From: Crocosphaera chwakensis CCY0110
GTDB taxonomy: Bacteria > Cyanobacteriota > Cyanobacteriia > Cyanobacteriales > Microcystaceae
Assembly (NCBI RefSeq): GCF_000169335.1
Contig: NZ_AAXW01000054.1
Coordinates: 1-29,449, forward strand
Direction of reading: 5' to 3'
Length of the DNA: 29,449 nucleotides
The stretch's first letter is position 1. Each line of letters begins with the position of its first letter. The position numbers and the translations under genes are program-made. Below are positions 8,701-16,434 of the stretch, one piece after another. The notes below the pieces were generated by a model, which was not told where the DNA came from, did not search any database, and was given only the letters and a program-made list of their open reading frames with translations.

Positions 8701-8985
8701 TTAAGTGTCATCGTCCTCATTATCGTCATCGAATTCTTGACTAAATAAATTCTCTCCTATTTTCAATTCCTCTTTGGATAATCTAAGTTTCTTCCAAAGA
8801 CCTTTGATTTTGTTATAAGCTTGTTCAGGTTGAATTTTTCCGGCGGTTTCTAAGTTACAAAGATAGCTAACTTCTTGAGCAAACTCTTGTAAATTAGCAT
8901 TAAAAAGTACATTTTCTGGTTTTACTTCCCCACGATAAGGATAATGGGGATATAAGAAGTCATCTTTATCTTGATTGGATGCCAT
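8701..8985 (-). CDS. Small acidic conserved-type cyanobacterial protein, unknown function
   Basis: This 94-residue soluble protein has an aromatic N-terminal segment DFLYPHYPYRGEVKPENVLFN (about residues 9-29), a helical middle rich in Glu, Leu and Lys, and a strongly acidic tail ending EFDDDNEDDDT. It resembles small cyanobacterial hypothetical proteins with a FLYPHYPYRG-like motif, possibly the DUF7219 group (uncertain recall). No membrane segment or enzyme motif is visible. ATG 8985 is preceded by GAGG about 11 bases upstream. It is followed by the permease gene about 65 bases later on the same strand, so a shared transcript is possible. Functional linkage to transport is not shown. Confidence 0.75.
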   Translation of the reverse strand: MASNQDKDDFLYPHYPYRGEVKPENVLFNANLQEFAQEVSYLCNLETAGKIQPEQAYNKIKGLWKKLRLSKEELKIGENLFSQEFDDDNEDDDT

Positions 8986-9101
8986 AATGGCTATTGCCTC
9001 AAGGATAGTTCAAAGGGGTTTACCTATAACTATACCGAACATGACACTGTAATCTCTTAACTTTTGACTAATTTCTATGAGAAGTTAATCGACTATACTA
9101 A

Positions 9102-9139
9102 CATCTTGCACACTTTATATGAAAACTGAATAATAAAAG
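9102..9139 (+). promoter_or_regulatory. 38-base element shared with the upstream region of the DUF900 gene
   Basis: These 38 bases match the reverse complement of 2962-2999 at 31 positions by hand alignment, including CATCTTGCAC and GAAAACT. Both copies point towards the next gene: this one ends 99 bases before the ATG at 9239, and the other ends 123 bases before the start at 2838. That geometry suggests a shared regulatory site, or remnants of one mobile element. This copy has no visible second arm. Confidence 0.45.
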
Positions 9140-9238
9140 TTGAGACAATGAATTCTCAAGCAGTTCGACTCAAAATAAAATTTTCTGACAATATATGTAC
9201 ACTGTAAATGAATAACCTAAACTGTGAGGAAAGTAACG

Positions 9239-9604
9239 ATGAAAGGTACTTATGTGGCGCTGATTGCTCTTGGAACAGGAGTAGTTGGACTTGCAGTGGG
9301 TGTACTAGGTGCTGGGTTCATTGGAAAAGGTGCTGTTGTAGGAGGGGCTATTGGTGGTGCAATGGCGGGAATCTGTGCAACAACCGATGCTGCTGTTGAC
9401 AGTGGTTTAATTAATGAAGAACAAGTGGAGCAACTAGCAACAAGCATTGGCGAGAAATTTGCACAAAATCATCCAGATTTAACAAAAAATATTGCAGAAG
9501 CTCCGCCTCCTGGATCTGTTCCCCCGATAAATATCAGTCAAAGTCCTTCGCCTAACTGCGATCGCGTCATTCAAGGAATTTTTCAGCAAATTAGACAAGA
9601 TTAA
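9239..9604 (+). CDS. Small glycine-rich membrane protein, unknown function
   Basis: The 121-residue protein begins with a glycine/alanine/valine-rich hydrophobic region (about residues 5-48, with GTGVVGLAVGVLGAGFIG and VVGGAIGGAMAG). This resembles glycine-zipper transmembrane hairpins. A hydrophilic part follows with EEQVEQLATSIGEKF, a proline-rich stretch and a C-terminal helix. ATG 9239 is preferred over GTG 9224 because the bases GAGGAAAG between them form a good Shine-Dalgarno. It converges on gyrB, with a hairpin in between. I recognise no family; glycine-zipper proteins are often lipid-associated or pore-like, but that is only a hint. Confidence 0.75.
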   Translation: MKGTYVALIALGTGVVGLAVGVLGAGFIGKGAVVGGAIGGAMAGICATTDAAVDSGLINEEQVEQLATSIGEKFAQNHPDLTKNIAEAPPPGSVPPINISQSPSPNCDRVIQGIFQQIRQD

Positions 9605-9615
9605 CTGTTAGTAAA

Positions 9616-9645
9616 AGAGATGAGTTATCATTTTTTCTCACCTCT
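9616..9645 (-). terminator. Intrinsic terminator of gyrB (possibly bidirectional)
   Basis: On the minus strand AGAGGTGAG pairs with CTCATCTCT over 9 bp (one G-U), with a 12-base loop, and TTTTA follows. It starts 10 bases after the gyrB stop. On the plus strand the same stem has one A-C mismatch, so termination of the converging small gene would be weaker. Confidence 0.65.
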
Positions 9646-9654
9646 TGATAACCT

Positions 9655-11583
9655 TTAAATATCTAAATCATTGAGATCCAACTTCGGTCCGTAAGTTTCG
9701 ATAAACTCCCGTCTTGGGGCTACGCGATCGCCCATTAAAATAGTGAAGATGCGATCGGCTTCGGCTGCGTCTTCTATTTCTACCTGTTTCATGCGGCGAG
9801 TTTCTGGGTTCATCGTTGTGTCCCACAGTTGGGTAGGCATCATTTCTCCTAACCCTTTAAACCGTTGAATACTGTAATTAGCATTCGCTGGTAAACTATT
9901 AATATGCTCTTGTAATTGTCGTTCATTGTAACAATAAACATGATTACGTCCTCTTTCTACTTTATACAAAGGAGGGCAAGCAATATATACATAGCCTTGA
10001 TCTACTAATGAGCGTTGGTAGCGATAGAAAAAGGTTAATAACAAAGTCCGAATATGCGCCCCATCCACATCAGCATCGGTCATAATTACGATACGATGAT
10101 AACGCAATTGTGATGAATCGAATTCTTCCCCTTTTATGCCTAACCCTAACGCCGTAATTAAGGATTGAATCTCATTATTTTTGTAGATTCTCGCATCGTC
10201 AGTTTTTTCAATATTAATAATCTTACCTCTGAGGGGTAAAATCGCTTGAAACCGTCGATCTCTTCCTTGTTTAGCTGAACCGCCGGCGGAGTCTCCTTCC
10301 ACTAAGAAAATCTCTGATTCTTCGGGATCTCTGGTACTACAATCTGCTAATTTTCCAGGTAAGGGAGAAGATTCTAAAACGGACTTACGACGCACTAATT
10401 CACGGGCCCGTCTGGCTGCTTCTGCTGCTTTAAACGCTTGGACTGCTTTTTCAATAATACTATCAGCAACATGGGGATTAAATTCTAAGTATTCGCTGAG
10501 GACTTCCCCTACCAAAGAATCTACAATACCCCGAACTTCTGTATTCCCTAATTTGGTTTTCGTTTGTCCTTCAAATTCTGGTTCGGGAACTTTAACAGAA
10601 ATGACACCCGTTAACCCTTCTCGGACATTTTCACCCCCTAAGTTAGAGTCATTATCCTTTAATTTGTTGCGTTTACGAGCAACATTATTCATGGTTCGGG
10701 TGAGGACGGTTTTTAATCCTTCTAAATGAGTTCCTCCATCAATGGTCCGAATGTTATTAGCAAAACCTAACAAGTTATCGCTATAAGCATCCACACACCA
10801 AAGTAACGCAACTTCTACTTGGGTTCCGTTCTTTTCCCCTGAAACGAAAATAATGTCTTGATGGAGGGGATCTTTATCCCGACACATATAAGTGACGTAT
10901 TCCTTAATTCCCCCTTCGTAGCAATAACTTTCAATATGGGGTTCTTCTTTTCGATTATCCGTAAAGGTGATTTTTACCCCTGCATTGAGATAAGCTAATT
11001 CTCTTAATCTTCCTGCCAAGGTACTATAATCAAACTCAGTTCCTACGGTAAATATTGTTTTATCAGGCAAAAAAGAAATTGAAGTACCAGTCGAGTGATC
11101 TTTGTCTGCCTTTGTTTCTAAACTGGTAATCGGAACTCCCCGTTCATACCGTTGAGTATGAACCTGATCATCTCGCCAAACTTTGACAATCACCCATTCA
11201 GATAAGGCATTCACTACCGAAACACCAACGCCGTGTAACCCGCCTGACACCTTATAACCACCACCGCCAAATTTTCCGCCGGCATGAAGAACGGTCATCA
11301 CAGTTTCTAGGGCGGACTTTCCCGTGCTAGGATGAACATCAGTGGGAATACCCCGACCATCATCAGTCACTGTCACCGAACCGTCTGGGTTAATATCAAT
11401 TTCGATATGGGTGCAATAACCAGCTAAAGCTTCATCAATGGAATTATCCACAACTTCGTAGACGAGGTGATGAAGTCCCCTTGGCCCGGTGGTTCCAATG
11501 TACATCCCTGGACGTTTGCGGACGGGTTCTAACCCTTCAAGAACTTGAATTTGCTCTGCACCGTAATTACTTTTCGTGGTCAT
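9655..11583 (-). CDS. gyrB: DNA gyrase subunit B
   Basis: GyrB is the ATPase subunit of gyrase, which with GyrA introduces negative supercoils. The 642 residues are the normal size for the short form. The GHKL ATPase domain shows VYEVVDNSIDEALAG (41-55, with catalytic Glu43 and Mg-binding Asn47), TDDGRGIP (73-80) and GGLHGVGVSVVNALS (114-128). The TOPRIM domain has LVEGDSAGGSA (427-437), PLRGKIINIEK (450-460) and DADVDGAHI (503-511). The C-terminal tail includes QRFKGLGEMMPTQLW. The ATG at 11583 has AAGGAA seven bases upstream. No intein or insertion is present. A hairpin terminator follows the stop, and a 268-base region upstream should hold the promoter shared with the divergent gene at 11852. 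Confidence 0.98.
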   Translation of the reverse strand: MTTKSNYGAEQIQVLEGLEPVRKRPGMYIGTTGPRGLHHLVYEVVDNSIDEALAGYCTHIEIDINPDGSVTVTDDGRGIPTDVHPSTGKSALETVMTVLHAGGKFGGGGYKVSGGLHGVGVSVVNALSEWVIVKVWRDDQVHTQRYERGVPITSLETKADKDHSTGTSISFLPDKTIFTVGTEFDYSTLAGRLRELAYLNAGVKITFTDNRKEEPHIESYCYEGGIKEYVTYMCRDKDPLHQDIIFVSGEKNGTQVEVALLWCVDAYSDNLLGFANNIRTIDGGTHLEGLKTVLTRTMNNVARKRNKLKDNDSNLGGENVREGLTGVISVKVPEPEFEGQTKTKLGNTEVRGIVDSLVGEVLSEYLEFNPHVADSIIEKAVQAFKAAEAARRARELVRRKSVLESSPLPGKLADCSTRDPEESEIFLVEGDSAGGSAKQGRDRRFQAILPLRGKIINIEKTDDARIYKNNEIQSLITALGLGIKGEEFDSSQLRYHRIVIMTDADVDGAHIRTLLLTFFYRYQRSLVDQGYVYIACPPLYKVERGRNHVYCYNERQLQEHINSLPANANYSIQRFKGLGEMMPTQLWDTTMNPETRRMKQVEIEDAAEADRIFTILMGDRVAPRREFIETYGPKLDLNDLDI

Positions 11584-11851
11584 GGAGTTTCCTTGATAAT
11601 GGCTTGTAAGGTGGCTGATGCCGACTCAATGGCAAAATCTTCAAAAATTGTAACACATAAGGGTTGAAGGCTGCTTAAACTTGAAATGAGAATATTTATA
11701 TTTTGAGGTGTAGATAAGTAATAAATCCCTGCCAACAACAATTTACCCGTTATGGTTTAAGTCTATCGATAGTTATAAGAAAAAATTGTTACGATTCATA
11801 ATATTCCTGGACAACATTACCCCAGATTTATTTTAGAGAGGGATTATAATC

Positions 11852-12163
11852 ATGGTCTATTCCTTATTTTATCGGGTTATCCCCCTAAGTGTAGTGCTTC
11901 CAATGATATTTTTAGAGATCGGAGTTGCTTTGCCCCCACCAGAAGACATTCCTGAAGAAGTGTTACGAACGGAAATTATCACCGAAGGGCGATCGCCAAT
12001 GAATGGGGAACCCTTAACCGCAGCAGAGTATGCTCAAATTCGAGAAAAATTAGGAGAAAGACCCTATCCTCCCGAAATTGACTCAAAATTACAAAATCTT
12101 ATCTTTTTATTAAAAATTCGCAAAATGCTAAAAACCTTTGTGCCGTTACCCATCATACCTTGA
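11852..12163 (+). CDS. Small protein with N-terminal hydrophobic segment, unknown function
   Basis: This 103-residue protein has a hydrophobic N-terminus (about residues 9-26, VIPLSVVLPMIFLEIGVALP) that could be a signal peptide or membrane anchor. A conserved-looking stretch follows (PPPEDIPEEVLRTEIITEGRSP...GEPLTAAEYAQIREKL), then a Leu/Ile/Lys-rich C-terminal helix. The TAAEYAQ(I)REKL segment is typical of small exported cyanobacterial proteins that I cannot assign to a named family. ATG 11852 follows GAGAGGG by about 10 bases, a good ribosome-binding site. It diverges from gyrB and precedes another small membrane protein. No enzyme motif or cysteine pair is visible. Confidence 0.75.
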   Translation: MVYSLFYRVIPLSVVLPMIFLEIGVALPPPEDIPEEVLRTEIITEGRSPMNGEPLTAAEYAQIREKLGERPYPPEIDSKLQNLIFLLKIRKMLKTFVPLPIIP

Positions 12164-12243
12164 TCCTGATCACAGTTATTTCGGGAAAATTTCACTGCGT
12201 ATCATGAGAAAAAGAACTATAACAGTTTTATAGGAAAGAAATA

Positions 12244-12276
12244 ATGAAGTTAGTTTTTGTAGCTCGATTATCATGA
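12244..12276 (+). CDS. Possible 10-residue upstream ORF overlapping the next start
   Basis: An ATG at 12244, preceded by AGGAAAG at a good distance, reads MKLVFVARLS and stops at TGA 12274-12276. The stop overlaps the ATG of the 97-residue gene (ATGA at 12273-12276). The arrangement is what translational coupling would need, since the downstream ATG has no Shine-Dalgarno of its own. It may be chance or an old start displaced by a frameshift. Confidence 0.3.
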   Translation: MKLVFVARLS

Positions 12277-12566
12277 AAATTTCAATTAATTTAGGAATGA
12301 TTCTACAGGGTAGTGTGATATTTGTTATTGCTTTTATTTTATTAGGAGATAAAATATTACCTAATTCTGTTGGGAAGGTTAGTACCAATACCAGAGAGAC
12401 TATTTATAAAACAGTTAGCCAATTTATTGCCGAAGAAAAAGAAGAGTATAGTACTTTAAAAGGAGACCAAGAGAAAGGAACGATTAAAGTTAAATTTGAA
12501 ACAACCGATGAATTTTTCAACCGCGCTGTAGAAGAAGCTCAAAAACAAACCAATTCAAGTCAATAA
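12273..12566 (+). CDS. Small single-pass membrane protein, unknown function
   Basis: The 97-residue product starts with one transmembrane helix (about residues 6-25, NLGMILQGSVIFVIAFILLG), followed by a charged, probably helical domain rich in Glu and Lys (RETIYKTVSQFIAEEKEEYS, GTIKVKFETTDEFFNRAVEEAQKQ). No family is recognised. The ATG has no direct ribosome-binding site, but a 10-codon ORF overlaps it by ATGA. A small hairpin (12569-12593) lies just after the stop. It sits between another small membrane/export protein and a response regulator on the same strand, at distances of 109 and 148 bases, so a shared role is not established. Confidence 0.7.
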   Translation: MKISINLGMILQGSVIFVIAFILLGDKILPNSVGKVSTNTRETIYKTVSQFIAEEKEEYSTLKGDQEKGTIKVKFETTDEFFNRAVEEAQKQTNSSQ

Positions 12567-12568
12567 TC

Positions 12569-12593
12569 CCTCAATCTAATTTTTCTATTGAGG
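12569..12593 (+). terminator. Weak hairpin after the 97-residue gene
   Basis: CCTCAAT (12569-12575) and ATTGAGG (12587-12593) form a perfect 7-bp stem with an 11-base loop, starting three bases after the stop codon. The following TTGTTAGTTT is only partly U-rich. Confidence 0.4.
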
Positions 12594-12714
12594 TTGTTAG
12601 TTTAGGGAAATTTTGGGGAATCTTAAAGAAGAGGGATAACCAACCTATCACCGTTAGGGGTGAAGATCGATTACCTCAAAAACCATTGATTTAACGCTTG
12701 AAAGGGAGTTTACT

Positions 12715-13275
12715 GTGTCAACTCATAAAATACTCGTCATTGATGATAGTAAAGTGATCCGGATGCGGGTTAAAGATATGTTGCCAGAAGGCAATTTTAA
12801 AGTTCTTGAAGCCAAAGATGGTGTTGAAGGATACAATCTCATCCGTAGCGAAAAACCAAACCTGATCATGTTAGATTTTCTTCTACCGAAAATGAGTGGT
12901 TGGGATGTTTACCAAGAAGTGCAAAAAGAATACGATCTCAAAAAAATTCCTCTTGTCTTGATGTCAGGACGAAAAGAAGAGGTAGTCGAAAAACTTAATG
13001 AACCCTTTGAATATTTTTCTTTTATTGAAAAACCTTTCGAGAAAAAACAGCTACTTGAGGCCATTAAAGATGCCATGGCCAAAGCAAGAAAGCATCCAAC
13101 ACCCAAAGAATTACCAGTATCCACCTCTCAAACTTCAGAAGGGGTAACTGATAATTCTACTATGGCCCAAGAAATTATTACTCTCCGTGAACAAGTAAAT
13201 ACCATGCAAGGGGAAATTGATCTACTCAAGAAACAACTAAGACAAGTTTTAGGTTTTATCAGACAAAAAGGGTAG
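12715..13275 (+). CDS. Orphan response regulator: receiver domain with coiled-coil tail
   Basis: This 186-residue protein has a CheY-like receiver domain (about residues 4-122), an unstructured linker (127-148) and a predicted coiled coil (about 149-180, heptad-like LREQVNTMQGEIDLLKKQL). Receiver residues are all present: acidic pair Asp10/Asp11, phosphoacceptor Asp54 (LIMLDFLLPK), Ser84 in VLMSGR, and Lys106-Pro107. It has no DNA-binding or enzymatic output domain, so it probably acts by phosphorylation-dependent protein contacts or dimerisation through the coiled coil. The start is GTG at 12715, with AAAGGGAG at a proper distance. No histidine kinase is nearby. A terminator follows at 13292-13321. 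Confidence 0.9.
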   Translation: MSTHKILVIDDSKVIRMRVKDMLPEGNFKVLEAKDGVEGYNLIRSEKPNLIMLDFLLPKMSGWDVYQEVQKEYDLKKIPLVLMSGRKEEVVEKLNEPFEYFSFIEKPFEKKQLLEAIKDAMAKARKHPTPKELPVSTSQTSEGVTDNSTMAQEIITLREQVNTMQGEIDLLKKQLRQVLGFIRQKG

Positions 13276-13291
13276 ACCTTGAGATAATATC

Positions 13292-13329
13292 CCCTTGCTA
13301 TTTCTTCTTCATTGGCAAGGGTTTATTAT
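13292..13329 (+). terminator. Terminator at the response regulator / HAD junction
   Basis: CCCTTGC (13292-13298) pairs with GCAAGGG (13315-13321) over 7 bp, with a 16-base pyrimidine-rich loop, followed by TTTATTATT. It lies 17 bases past the response regulator stop. The converging HAD gene ends at 13343, so the stem may serve both transcripts. Confidence 0.6.
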
Positions 13330-13342
13330 TACTAGATTATCT

Positions 13343-14026
13343 TTACATTGTTAGATGATTAACTCTAGATAAATTATCTAAGAGGTTATATTGATAATTG
13401 TCCAGTATGGTTATTAGTTCATTGGGATGATTAATAAGGAAATCTGGTTTTTCTTTTGCCAATGCTTCACTAGAATTAAATCCCCAGGTTACGCCGATAC
13501 ATTTTACATGACTTTTTTTAGCAGAATTAATATCTCTTGTTTCATCGCCAATATATATGAATTCATGGGGAAGGAGTTGTTTTTCCTTGAGTAGTTTTTT
13601 AATGATTTTATGTTTACCAAATAAGGTAGATCCCGTATAAATAAAATCAAAAAATTGGTCTAATTCATGATTTTGGAGAAAACTAATCACATTATCTTCA
13701 GCATTAGAGGTGATAATTCCTAAGGTATAGCCTTTATTCTTTAATTGTTTAACACAAGTAGGGATTTCCTTGATGGGTTCAAGGTCTTTAATTTTATGGT
13801 TGAGTTCAGATTTAACTCGCTTCAAAACAAACGGTATTTTAAGAGGAGAGATTTCTGAGTGTTTAATGAGATCCCTTGCACTGAGATTTTTAAGTTTTTC
13901 CTGTTCTTGTTCATCAACAGGTTTATAACCAAATTCTTCTGATAAACTATTGGCAATAGTAATAAAAGCCTCATAAGTATCAGCGAGGGTCCCATCAAAA
14001 TCAAAAACAATTACTTTGAGTGTCAT
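13343..14026 (-). CDS. HAD-superfamily hydrolase, phosphoglycolate phosphatase-like
   Basis: This is a HAD phosphatase of about 227 residues. Motif I is FDFDGTLAD, with the nucleophile Asp9 and general acid Asp11. Motif II is GIITSN, motif III lies in the FGKHKIIKKLLKE region, and motif IV is YIGDETRDINSAKK. The helical cap between motifs I and II places it in the Gph/subclass-I group, which dephosphorylates small phosphate esters such as 2-phosphoglycolate; the exact substrate cannot be read. I place the start at ATG 14026 because it immediately precedes the first beta strand (MTLKVIVFDFDG). An upstream in-frame ATG at 14062 would add 12 residues with no family match. It converges on the response regulator. 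Confidence 0.88.
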   Translation of the reverse strand: MTLKVIVFDFDGTLADTYEAFITIANSLSEEFGYKPVDEQEQEKLKNLSARDLIKHSEISPLKIPFVLKRVKSELNHKIKDLEPIKEIPTCVKQLKNKGYTLGIITSNAEDNVISFLQNHELDQFFDFIYTGSTLFGKHKIIKKLLKEKQLLPHEFIYIGDETRDINSAKKSHVKCIGVTWGFNSSEALAKEKPDFLINHPNELITILDNYQYNLLDNLSRVNHLTM

Positions 14027-14241
14027 TTTTTGCGGGTTAAGAATGAAGAGTAAGAGTGGCAAGAGAAATTATGTTTATTGTTTCTTTTCTCATGGGAAAA
14101 GAACTATTACTCTAGAGAATCTAAAGTAAATAGGTATGCGTCACATGGTTTGGCTAAGACTAAAGAGACAATAGACACAGAGAGAAATAGGGAACCAAAA
14201 AAGTCCTCATCTGTTGCCAAATGTGCATTAATTTAATTTCT

Positions 14242-15171
14242 CTATTCTTCTAGGTTAGCACGAGCATTCCGTTGCCACATAGTCGGTTTAATTCTCCTTA
14301 GTGCAGAGGCCGGAAATTGTTGTTGCCATTTTTCGTGGGTTAAATCGGCTAATTTTTCTAACTTTGGGGCGATATTTCCAGAATAAGGTTGAAAATCTGG
14401 GATATCAGTTTCTTGGGAAAATCGCTGATTCCAAGGACACACTTCTTGGCAAATATCACACCCGGCGACCCATCCTTGTAAATTATCGGCGATCGTTTTA
14501 GGAAGCTGTTCAGCGCGATTTTCGATAGTATGATAAGCGATACAACGGTTAGCGTCTACTACAAAGGGACGAGCGATCGCATTGGTGGGACAAGCCTCTA
14601 TACATCGCGTGCAAGTGCCACAATGTTCTGTATGAGGAGTATCAGAAATTAAGTTCAGATTAGTTAAAATTTCCCCTAAAAAGACCCAACTACCATACTC
14701 TCTAGTGATGATATTACTATTTTTAGCGATCCAACCAATCCCTGCTCGCTGCGCCCAAACTTTGTCTTGAATAGGCCCAGTATCAACATAGTAACGGGTT
14801 TTTATCGTATTATCTTCGTTTTCCAACCATTGACTTAAAGCTTTGAGCTTTTTTTGCATCACTTTATGATAATCTCGTCCCCATCCGTAGCGAGAGATTT
14901 TACCGTGTTTTTTATCTTCAGACTGTTGATGAGGCGTATAATAATTAAGAGCAACAGAAATGACTGATTGAACGTCTGGCATACACTGACGAATATCAAA
15001 GCGTTTCGGGTTATTCATCCAGGCCATTTCTGCTTGATAACCTAAGTTTAACCAAGCTTGAAGATGATCAACAGCATGATCTTGATAATCAGTATTAACC
15101 CTAGCAATGCCAACTTTATGAAAGCCAATTTCAAGAGCTTTTTGTTTAATTTTCTTGGTTAATTCTTGCAT
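14242..15171 (-). CDS. queG: Epoxyqueuosine reductase QueG
   Basis: QueG reduces epoxyqueuosine to queuosine in the tRNA wobble position of GUN anticodons, using cobalamin and two [4Fe-4S] clusters. From ATG 15171 the protein has 309 residues. The N-terminal part contains the YYVDTGP segment (128-134), with Asp130 as the probable catalytic acid, and the GWIAKN motif. The ferredoxin-like part has Cys184, 187, 190 and 194 (EHCGTCTRCIEACP), Cys210, and Cys238, 241 and 245 (CDICQEVCPWN). A longer open frame starts at 15219, but ATG 15171 has AAGGGA upstream and begins at the usual family position. The glycosyltransferase gene ends 44 bases upstream. Confidence 0.96.
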   Translation of the reverse strand: MQELTKKIKQKALEIGFHKVGIARVNTDYQDHAVDHLQAWLNLGYQAEMAWMNNPKRFDIRQCMPDVQSVISVALNYYTPHQQSEDKKHGKISRYGWGRDYHKVMQKKLKALSQWLENEDNTIKTRYYVDTGPIQDKVWAQRAGIGWIAKNSNIITREYGSWVFLGEILTNLNLISDTPHTEHCGTCTRCIEACPTNAIARPFVVDANRCIAYHTIENRAEQLPKTIADNLQGWVAGCDICQEVCPWNQRFSQETDIPDFQPYSGNIAPKLEKLADLTHEKWQQQFPASALRRIKPTMWQRNARANLEE

Positions 15172-15215
15172 TTTAGAGATTCCCTTCTGAGAAGGGAATA
15201 GAAGCAACAACAAGA

Positions 15216-16388
15216 TCAATTTTGAATTAAACGATGTTTAACCATTTTTCCATGACTGGTTAACTTAAATTCAACCCCGCGCCAAATAACAGTGCGTTGG
15301 GTAAAAGCTAATCCCCAAAAAATTAAACCCACTACATCACGAAAGGGTAATAAATATAAATTCTTGATGGTTTCTTTGTCTTTCATTATCTGGGCTACCA
15401 TCATAGCACTTATCATTCTAATAACGATAGTGGCTAATAATATTCCTAATCCGATTAAATCCGATCTTAATAAGGCAAAAATTAAAGCAAAGGGAATCGA
15501 ACGAATTAAAACCGTTGAAATAAAAGCAGAAGGTCTAGCTAAATAGGTATTTTGATCCCAATATACCTGATGACTCCACCAATTTTGACCACTGGCTAGG
15601 TCTACTACCACATCAATCATATAGGGTAAGAGAACCATTTTTTGTCCTGAAGTCCATACCCGTCGTCCGATTTCATAATCTTCTACTAAATAATCAGCTA
15701 AACTTTCTAAACCCCCTAATTTATCTAGGGTTGAGCGACGAATGGCAATGGATGGCCCTAAACAAGAATTAGAAGCCCCTGTTACCTCTGCAAACATAAC
15801 ACTGGGCATAAAGTCGGCATTCATGGTCAAAAGTTCCATTTTTTCGTACCAACTGTCTGCTTTGGTCACTTTGAAGGGGGTACACACACAACCGACATTG
15901 GGATTAGCCAGAGGATTGACAATATTGCTAATATAATCAGGCCGTAGATGGGTGTCGCTATCGCTAATGATAATAATATCGTGACGGGCTTCTTGGATGG
16001 CTCCTAACAGGTTATTAACCTTACCATTAGCCCCTGCTTCAACGGTACTGATGACCACAGAAATGCGATCGCTACCAAACTCCCGTTGGATCTCTTTTAA
16101 GATAGGATAGGCTGGATCTTGAGCATCCTGAACTGAGTAGATAATTTGATAATTGGGATAATCTTGAGTGGCAATAGTTCTTAAATTGCGTTCAAGACTT
16201 TTTTCTAAACCTCGCACGGGTTTTAATACAGACACTGGGGGGGTAAAGGGATTCTTTTGAGGCGTAATACTTGGAGATCCCTTAAAAAACCGTTTAACGG
16301 TAGCAACCGTTAATAAAGAAAAAACTGATCCTCCGACAACGGGAATCAAACAAAGCCCTTGTAGGCTATGAATAGGATTGAATAACAA
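15216..16388 (-). CDS. Membrane glycosyltransferase, GT21 / HpnI-like
   Basis: This 390-residue protein resembles ceramide-glucosyltransferase-type (GT21) enzymes, including HpnI of hopanoid biosynthesis. An N-terminal membrane segment (about 9-30) precedes a GT-A domain: SVLKPVRGLEKSLERNLRT (53-71), DSDTHLRPDY (142-151, with metal-binding Asp143 and Asp145) and LVEDYEIGRRV (234-244, acid base pair Glu236/Asp237). C-terminal hydrophobic helices follow (about 285-345). The site aligned with the canonical (Q/R)XXRW reads HQVYW (273-277), so both basic residues are replaced. Sugar donor and lipid acceptor are unknown. The start is TTG at 16388, with GAGGAA upstream, since no ATG occurs near the N-terminus. 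The PEP-CTERM gene ends 46 bases upstream. Confidence 0.85.
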   Translation of the reverse strand: MLFNPIHSLQGLCLIPVVGGSVFSLLTVATVKRFFKGSPSITPQKNPFTPPVSVLKPVRGLEKSLERNLRTIATQDYPNYQIIYSVQDAQDPAYPILKEIQREFGSDRISVVISTVEAGANGKVNNLLGAIQEARHDIIIISDSDTHLRPDYISNIVNPLANPNVGCVCTPFKVTKADSWYEKMELLTMNADFMPSVMFAEVTGASNSCLGPSIAIRRSTLDKLGGLESLADYLVEDYEIGRRVWTSGQKMVLLPYMIDVVVDLASGQNWWSHQVYWDQNTYLARPSAFISTVLIRSIPFALIFALLRSDLIGLGILLATIVIRMISAMMVAQIMKDKETIKNLYLLPFRDVVGLIFWGLAFTQRTVIWRGVEFKLTSHGKMVKHRLIQN

Positions 16389-16434
16389 TTTTGATGTTCC
16401 TCACACAATAGATTTTTTATTATCTAATGGTATT

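Noticed and set aside
9064..9099. TTGACT and TATACT as a sigma-70 promoter
   Set aside because: The spacing is 24 bases, too long for a -35/-10 pair.
9224..9238. GTG start five codons upstream for the small membrane protein
   Set aside because: These bases form the Shine-Dalgarno for the ATG at 9239, which begins the natural N-terminus.
15172..15219. Longer N-terminus for queG
   Set aside because: The added residues are a Leu run not found in the family, they would overlap the preceding gene, and the internal ATG has a ribosome-binding site.
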